DNA of 64,000 nt, taken from Trichoplusia ni (lineage: Eukaryota; Arthropoda; Insecta; Lepidoptera; Noctuidae). Positions 57,371 to 64,000 of the stretch are shown in pieces. Within the stretch, counting starts at the first letter, position 1; each line of letters starts with the position of its first letter. A program made the translations under genes and the position numbers. Under the pieces are notes generated by a model. The model was not told the origin of the DNA, did no database searches, and worked only from the letters and a program-made list of their open reading frames with translations. The stretch spans positions 9,610,001 to 9,674,000 of the forward strand of contig NC_039479.1 in the NCBI RefSeq assembly GCF_003590095.1, in the 5' to 3' direction.

Positions 57371-58712
57371 ATCATCACGAAATACTTCAATGGCCACCAT
57401 TATTTAAATGCGTTATAGTATTTCAATCTCAACGAAAAATCATAATCTTATTAAACTTTTACCAAGTAAACATCTTTGTAATCGGACCGATTTTATGTGA
57501 AGCATTTGCCTATCCCAGCCCTTGTAACAACATGGAAGATAACATCAATATCAATGATCAAATAAACATCAAAACCACAGCATGATATAAAGATATAGTA
57601 CTTATATGAAAAGGAAACTTTAATCTTGCTAAAGATATCAAATCAAGGGCCGAATGTACCGCGGTACACAAAGGGCAAAAGAAGATGGGTTTAGTAAGTA
57701 GAAGTCTGACACACTGAAACGCAAATTGGGAACGGTAAAAAAGTATCACAAGCTACATGTCCAAGAAGTATTCAATAAGGATCAACATTATTCTAACATA
57801 CCAACGTGCTATAAATGTAATGTATCACTTGCAATAAACGAGAAAGCTGTTAGTGTCCAAATAACGAAATAAAATATTCAATGGTCTGGAAACGAGCACA
57901 CATTATTTGTGCCTAACGTTCCTTGTGAGTTAAACTCCGAAAAAATATATGCGTTGGACGGTATTACGGGTAGGAAACTTATGAGTTTTAATGTCATTCT
58001 TTAAGTGTTTTAACTATTGAAATAGGATGTGATTCCTGTTAAGGTGTGTCCAAACATTGAGTGGTATTCTCGCAAAGTCTATCTCACTGTATTTGGAAAT
58101 GTTTCCAGATAGCTTACTGCCATTTTCATAATTATATTATTACAATTGGTGAAGCGTGACTACCTGCTGTGGAGTGGCATCTCTCTTCCATAACTGCAGT
58201 AACGATTCAATATTCAGAAGCCTTCTGCAAACGATGCGGCAATAAACTTGATCGGTAGACAATTTTATTTTTCTTTCATTTTTATTTCTACGGATTCCTC
58301 AGAGTCATGAGATCAACTCGCACCGGCTTTTAAAATAATATTACATGTCTTTTTATGTATGTACTTAAATATTTCTTGTCTCCAAGCAGCGAATAAGAAA
58401 CGAGCACTATTCCCGCGCGTGCCTTAACAGACAACCTAGGGATTATGTTGAGAACTTTCAAATTGGTACAAAACTTAATGGTTTCTTCGGCGAAATGTTT
58501 TCGGGTTATTAGGTTTCGTAATATAGGCAACGTTTGCTCAATTATCGAGATGAAAGAAGCTTTAATTTATTATAAACAACTCACTTAATTCTTACAAATG
58601 AAATTAACTAAAATTTATGTTATCGTGCCGTACAAGTCAAGAACAATAAGTCGAATGAAGTATCTCTTCTATAACTTTTTCTATAGAAAATAAATGACAC
58701 ACTAATATTGTA
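57371..58712. other. Nothing recognised apart from one short repeat word
   Basis: GGTTTAGTAAGTAGAAGTCT at 57688 echoes the 15034 fragment. Nothing else is named. Confidence 0.45.
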
Positions 58713-58820
58713 AATGCGAAAGTATGTTAGTGTACTCCCATACTTTCGCATTGTTACTGTCGCCGCTTCACTCCTAAACGGCTCGATCAATGCCGATAAA
58801 ATTTGGAAGAGAGGTAGCTG
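58713..58820 (+). repeat. RTE-like tail with perfect 14-bp hairpin
   Basis: AATGCGAAAGTATG at 58713-58726 is the exact inverse of CATACTTTCGCATT at 58739-58752. GCTTCACTCCTAAACGGCTC and GATCAATGCCGATAAAATTT follow, the usual wording of RTE-type 3' ends. Two insertions meeting head to head is one explanation. Confidence 0.55.
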
Positions 58821-58839
58821 ACACTATAATATTTTATTT

Positions 58840-58985
58840 TGAAAACAGGAACTTAGGAGTTTCTTGCCGGTTCTTCTCCATAAGAATGAAACTTTGGAAC
58901 CGTGCAACTAGAGTCAGTAATGTAACGTTTTAAAAGTGCCTGAGAAACGGCCTACTTGAAATAAAAACTTTTTGATTGTGATTTT
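58840..58985 (+). mobile_element. LINE 3' end fragment
   Basis: TTAGGAGTTTCTTGCCGGTT, CTTCTCCATAAGAATGAAAC and GCCTACTTGAAATAAAAACT followed by TTTTGATTGTGATTTT match the 3' UTR and end of a common moth LINE (Jockey or CR1-like). There is no coding remnant. Confidence 0.6.
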
Positions 58986-61199
58986 CACACGTTAGATTAT
59001 TCAATATTTAAGTAAGATAAATCATGCAAAAGTTACTATAAAAAGAAATGCTAAACCAATAACTCCCTAAAATTCTTTCCCTGAACTTGTCTGAAAGCTC
59101 AGCCTGCCTCTAAGCTTTTGTATTTCGTTTCAGTTGTTGTAACTCGGCGGTATGTAGCACCCATAAGCTAGGAGCGTGAAATAACAACGGAATGGTCGTT
59201 AGCCGCGCCCGCGGCCCGAAACGATACTACTTTTTTCATTACCTACGCAACCTTTGGGTGGCCACGAAAGACGCAGTTTAAAACTAGATAGAAAAAAAAA
59301 TAAGAAACTAAATGGATAATAGGAAGAAGTTTTGCTATAGGTATTTTGGTATGTCAATTTTCTGAAAAAATAATCTGTGGATGAAGGTAACTTTTTATTC
59401 AATTATTCGATCCACTTTCAAACTTTTACGAATTTAATTAATGGTTACTGATGAAATGTTTGTTAAACAAATATGACATAAAAGCGAATAATAAATTGGA
59501 ACAAAAAGAAATCTAGTTCTGAACGATCACGTTGATATCTATTTGATAAGAGACCTAATGTTTTACTTCCTTAAGTTATATCATCTAACTAAGAATAAAC
59601 ACTACAAACACACATAGTATCTATAAAACTTTGCCATGAAAAATATTTTTCAAGCATTCCAATTACCATTTGCAATACCAAATTCTTCCCACGTTCTGCA
59701 AATACATTAGGTGAGGTAATACGCTGCTGGTTTTATGGCCCCACGCTAAGTGCTAAACTGTCGCAGCTATTTTATTGTCGCGCCACACAACGGCAACTTA
59801 ACACTCTTGTTTGCAACTTACCGTTCAGTTTAACTTTTTTTTGTTGCCACTTACGATTTGTTGCTTCCCCCAGTAATTCGTAATGCCGATATTGGAAAAG
59901 TTTTTAAGTGCTAAAGTTGTGTGCGGACAATTATAGGTGTTTGTGTTTAATGTTCGTGGGAGTTTTTAATAGGTGTCGTGTATTTTAGGAGGATTGTTTT
60001 GTTACGATACAAAAGATATATATGAGGAGGAAGCTTTATTGAGTCCACTATGAAAAATGATAACTTCGACTACACTGCTATATGCATCAGACATAAAACC
60101 ACCGAAATGTTCTACTTTAGCGAATTTGTTAAGAGTATTTTTTTTACATAGATATTTTTTAGATTAAATACATGTCGTGTGTGTGTCGTCTAAATATTCA
60201 ATTTAAAAATATAGTTTTCCTTTTTAAACACCAACCAATGGAATGTATGCTCTAAAAACCGAATTTTTACACAATCGCTGTTACACTTGATCGATAGAGT
60301 TATCCAGGTACGTTAGACGATCCTTAATGAAATAAACTGTTTTCGCCACTCATGTAATGTAAAATCAAAAGCCTTCAAATGGAAACCGAAAAGCAATAAG
60401 TCTTCAATATCTAACACAATAGCAACAAAATATTCATAAGAATCTCGACACGACCGCTGAGAACATATCAATTTTCTATAAGATCTTTATATGTATTGTA
60501 TAAAAGGAACTTTACGGTGCGCATCCTGCTTTGTGAACCCCGGTGCGCTCTCCCAGAAAAGGAGATGGGTTTATTTTTATTTTAAAATGGCGGATGTTTA
60601 TGGCAACGTTTCGCTGCGATTTGATTGAATATCGTGTAAAGTATAAAATATGTGTGTATGGTTTTTTTTTTTTGGTGGTGTAGTAAAAAAGCTGTACAAG
60701 AATTTGGACCTGTCTTTTTAGGGTAATATGATACAATCGAAATTCTCAATTCAATTCATTGAATTTATACTTGCTCTTCTAGCAAAAGTTAAAGGTAGGT
60801 TATAGATGCAGGTGTCACCAATACAACATTTTAGCAAGGATCGAATATTCTAAAACGGCACTTAGGTATATTATAGAATATCTGATTCCGATTATGTAAC
60901 AATAATACCTAATTACCGGCTGAACAATAATCTCCCCTGCGGCGATAATCATTAGCCCGTGACGTCATCGCTTAAAGGAGCGTGGAGCGTCGCGCTGTCA
61001 TCGCAACACAATGTGACAGACACCGCACCAGTCCGTGAATTAATATGCTACAAATGGTTTTCACTTGACAGGAGCCGGGTTCTATCTAGTATTCGTATAT
61101 TGGGATCTGGTTACGTAGATAGATCCTGAGAGCTAGCCGTCGCTCTGGAAGTGACATTATTGCAGTTGTAGGATACAGACGCTGTACTACAGTGTATTG
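58986..61199. other. No exon; perfect CRE word at 60960
   Basis: TGACGTCA at 60960-60967 lies in a moderately GC-rich patch (GGAGCGTGGAGCGTCGCGCT). AAAATGGCGGATG near 60585 is a start-site-like word but opens only 13 codons. The rest is not recognised. Confidence 0.4.
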
Positions 61200-61410
61200 C
61201 ACCATCTTGCCTCCTTCACTTCAAGTCTTAGGCTGCTTTTCCACCAGACATTTGCAAGGATACGTGGCGAGGTGTGTTTGTAAATAACCAATAGAATCTT
61301 TTCATTTACTTCGCCTAGGTCAGCACAGCTACGCTTGAAATGGCTCTGCGGACATCTTTGCGCGACACAAATGATTCTTCCTTCACTGCAAGTCTTGGTT
61401 GAAACGGTGC
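61200..61410. repeat. Possible MITE/SINE block with TTAGGCTGCTTTTCCACCAG
   Basis: TTAGGCTGCTTTTCCACCAG, GGATACGTGGCGAGGTGTGT and AATAACCAATAGAATCTTTT with the following GGCTCTGCGGACATCTTTGC resemble a dispersed moth repeat that I recall. The ends are not defined, and the - strand open frame across it is not called. Confidence 0.4.
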
Positions 61411-62595
61411 TGAAAACCACTGTGATGTCTCATGATTTAAATTAACAGCTTACTTTTTGGTTACCATTCGTATTATGAAAGATGTAGATGTAAAACTAGA
61501 TTTGAAAATAGCTGGCGTGCAAAAATCAAAACGGTATGTAAATTATAATTGGCATTATTCACAACATTATTATCTTACACTGGTGTTTTAAGCAACTCTA
61601 CACTTAAGGAAATAAATTGAAGAGTACCTACTATCAGATTTCCAAAGTAATTCAGCCATTCAAAATAAAGCGCTATAGGGATAAAACATTTTTATACCGA
61701 AAAGCGTTTTAAAGGAAACAATCAAAAGCCTTTTATATTCGAATTGTCTAAATTTAAAGTATGCAGATATATCGTGGTGTACTCAATTAGGCCGTACCTA
61801 CAATGGACGTATTCCTGACAATTTTAATCTCCACTGACTATCCAAATGTATTTTTGGGATTTGAAGTGATTTTTCTAATTTTGTCACTCACAATTAATTT
61901 TGATCGCTTTGGAGTTATTTTTATCAGCCTGTGGAGTTACTGAAATCATTGTTTTTTATTATATAAATTTTATACATACTCTATTTATATTGTGAGAGGG
62001 ACAAAAACAAATATAAAAATACGTTTTGACTATGAAAAGGTGGATAATGTGGTAGATCGGTATGATAAGAAGGATACACTTAGAAAATTAAATCAAAGTG
62101 AAGAGCGGTAATTTACTTACAGCTTATCATAATAAAATAGTAGTTAAAAAAAACAGAAGGAATATTCCATCAAAATTAATTTCTTGCTAATGAATGGGCT
62201 AAAAAGCCTTTCACTACATCGACTTCAAATTTCCTCTTAATATAATACCTATCTCACTCAACTCATCGCTCTTTAAATCTGCACTCCAGCATTCCAATTC
62301 AGAGGACAGACTGCAATCTCCTTGCCACAGAGTGATCACAAAGAGTAATACTTCCATGAATAGAGCGAACTAATTCATACACATATAGCCCATGGTGGGC
62401 GTTTTATTGTAATATCAGGAAACTTAATATCCAGTGGAGATCGAGGGTCTATTGTTAGCTGTTCATCATGACGATATTGCGCCCCGTTGCCGTTCTGAAG
62501 ATTAAACGCATTCAGGCTTGGTGTCGTTTCTGTTAGATGTGTGATTGTCTACGGATTAGTTATCGATGAGTTCGCGTGTGTTGGAGGCTTTTTGC
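61411..62595. other. Nothing recognised
   Basis: AT-rich DNA without recognisable features. Confidence 0.5.
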
Positions 62596-62613
62596 GTGTG
62601 TGTGTGTGTGTGT
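62596..62613. repeat. (GT)9 microsatellite
   Basis: An uninterrupted GT dinucleotide run, useful only as a marker. Confidence 0.85.
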
Positions 62614-63397
62614 AGAATGGTAGGTGCAGTTTGAGGTATTTTCGGCTTTCCGTGTGTACGGATGATGCCGACATCGATGCTTAGTGAAACTCAGTAGCTT
62701 GATTTAGTACTTGGATAAGTAATACGCGCTATCCTATGCATTCTTGATCTTTACGTTGAGTATGATCATTTTGTGTAAAGCTTTTATTATCAATTAATCG
62801 TAAATTAGCCGAGCAGACGTAGTCTGGTTTTGAGTCTAAGACTGACTTGAATATTGGATACAAAAATCTCTAAAGTCAATGAAAACGAACTTTAAAATTT
62901 ATATATATTATACTGCACCCATTCTCTAGGAGACCACTAGCTTTTTTTAACTTTTTAGCACCTTGCCGACTTTTCACTTCACCTGAAAAATAATTAAAAA
63001 TCAAAACTAATTACCAGCTTCCCAAACTCCAATTTATCAATTGACAATATTTTATCCATTTTTCGAACACATAATCCTTGAAACGCAACCAGCTGCCATA
63101 ATGATGGGAGTGGGCGGCGTGACAGATATAGGCTTAGTTTACATCGGCCGGGATTATGCGCGTTCATGCGACAATTGTAATACCAACTGCTATAAGATAA
63201 TCTACCTTGGACACGTGTCATTTTACTGTATTAATTTGGTATATGTTAATAGTACCTGTGCTTTATGGATGAAGGTATATAAGGTATTGATGATGATTAT
63301 GGAATAATCTTAACGGATATTTAAGATTTGACACAGTTATGGGTGAATTGATTTGATGTGGTTACAATTAATTACAATCATTGAACTATTATTCAAC
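62614..63397. other. Nothing recognised
   Basis: Overlapping open frames on both strands near 63000-63300 have no family resemblance. Confidence 0.5.
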
Positions 63398-63400
63398 TAA

Positions 63401-63511
63401 GGGCCGATTTTTCAATTGCCAGATCGCTTATCTGACGAATATGTTTGACGTTTCGACGGCTTTATTAATTCTTCAGATAGAAGTTAACTGTGATGATTGA
63501 AAAATCGGCCC
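63401..63511. mobile_element. Harbinger-type MITE, 111 bp, with TAA target duplication
   Basis: Perfect 16-bp terminal inverted repeats: GGGCCGATTTTTCAAT at 63401-63416 and its complement at 63496-63511. Both sides are flanked by TAA (63398-63400 and 63512-63514). A 3-bp TWA duplication with GGGCC-type ends is the mark of PIF/Harbinger elements. Intact ends suggest a fairly recent insertion. Confidence 0.82.
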
Positions 63512-63978
63512 TAAATGAAAATATATAACTGAAATGTTTGACTCAAAGTAACTATTTCTCAGTACCAACAAACTAGGTACTCAGAATAAAACATAAATTT
63601 ATTTTTAATCGTTTTTACGCACACTTGCCGTTAAAAATTGGTAAATCCGTTTCAGTGACGTCAGCGTTCCTAGCAAACATATTTTTTGCCAATTGAAATT
63701 CAGTTTCAATTATTTTCAACCAGCCACAATGGCAAGATCCCTCCATGTATTGATGAGTTTCTGTTCAAAAAGGAAGTACATATTTTTAATTTACAAAAAT
63801 AAATTTAAATTTAATACGATATCTCAATTGATGTAATGTTTTGAATCTGAAATACGATAACAGGATTTATGAAACGAAATGGTAAATAAAGAATTGTGGG
63901 AATTCGTTTGTGAAATAGTCGATGAGATTTTTGAAATTGGTTTTGTTTTAAATTATGTCATAAAAACTGTTACAACAA

Positions 63979-64000
63979 TACTAGCTTTCAGCCGCGTCTT
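63979..64000 (+). repeat. Start of an ACTAGCTTTC-type repeat, cut by the window end
   Basis: TACTAGCTTTCAGCCGCGTC is the usual beginning of a LINE-dependent repeat related to the ACTAGCTGTT family. Only the first bases are in view. Confidence 0.45.

Overview
The window looks like moth nuclear DNA, most likely a noctuid-type lepidopteran, although the species cannot be fixed from sequence alone. Three things point this way. The DNA is AT-rich. There is a spliced animal gene with GT-AG introns. The interspersed repeats are of lepidopteran type: two tRNA-derived SINE families, RTE-type LINE 3' ends ending in (CAT)n, LINE tails with ATTCT or CATTT microsatellites, and many copies of a repeat that begins ACTAGCTGTTGCCCGCGACTTCG. 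Repeat-family names rest on recall of typical lepidopteran sequences, not on a search.

Positions 3400 to 17286 on the + strand carry the only gene I can reconstruct: the 3' thirteen exons of a TMTC-family protein O-mannosyltransferase, closest to TMTC1. All thirteen exons have canonical splice sites and compatible phases, and together they give about 705 residues. The N-terminal exon(s), with the catalytic luminal loop, lie upstream of the window. The reading runs through the multi-pass membrane region and the DUF1736 signature, then into a short TPR region, and ends in a lysine-rich tail. Its introns hold SINE, RTE and other LINE-type fragments. A 3' UTR of about 1.5 kb probably ends just after an AATAAA at 18767.

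Positions 18.8 to 64 kb contain no gene that I can assemble. This is either intergenic DNA or the introns of genes whose exons are mostly outside the window. Three gene-start hints stand out. One is a TATA plus initiator pair at 26636-26668 with ideal spacing (+ strand). One is a 46-codon open exon ending in a strong donor at 51332-51195 (- strand). The weakest is a Kozak-context acidic mini-ORF at 29244-29197 (- strand).

Several DNA transposon relics here have readable ends. A 1.54 kb hAT-type element (34861-36400) has an 8-bp target duplication and carries a nested repeat. A 111-bp Harbinger-type MITE (63401-63511) has a TAA duplication. Two further TIR elements lie at 53363-53503 and 54078-54331. 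A fold-back family has five copies, around 5.5, 24.85, 50.1, 55.1 and 57.3 kb. No CRISPR array, rRNA or genuine tRNA gene was seen, and nothing qualifies as a clearly new biological system.
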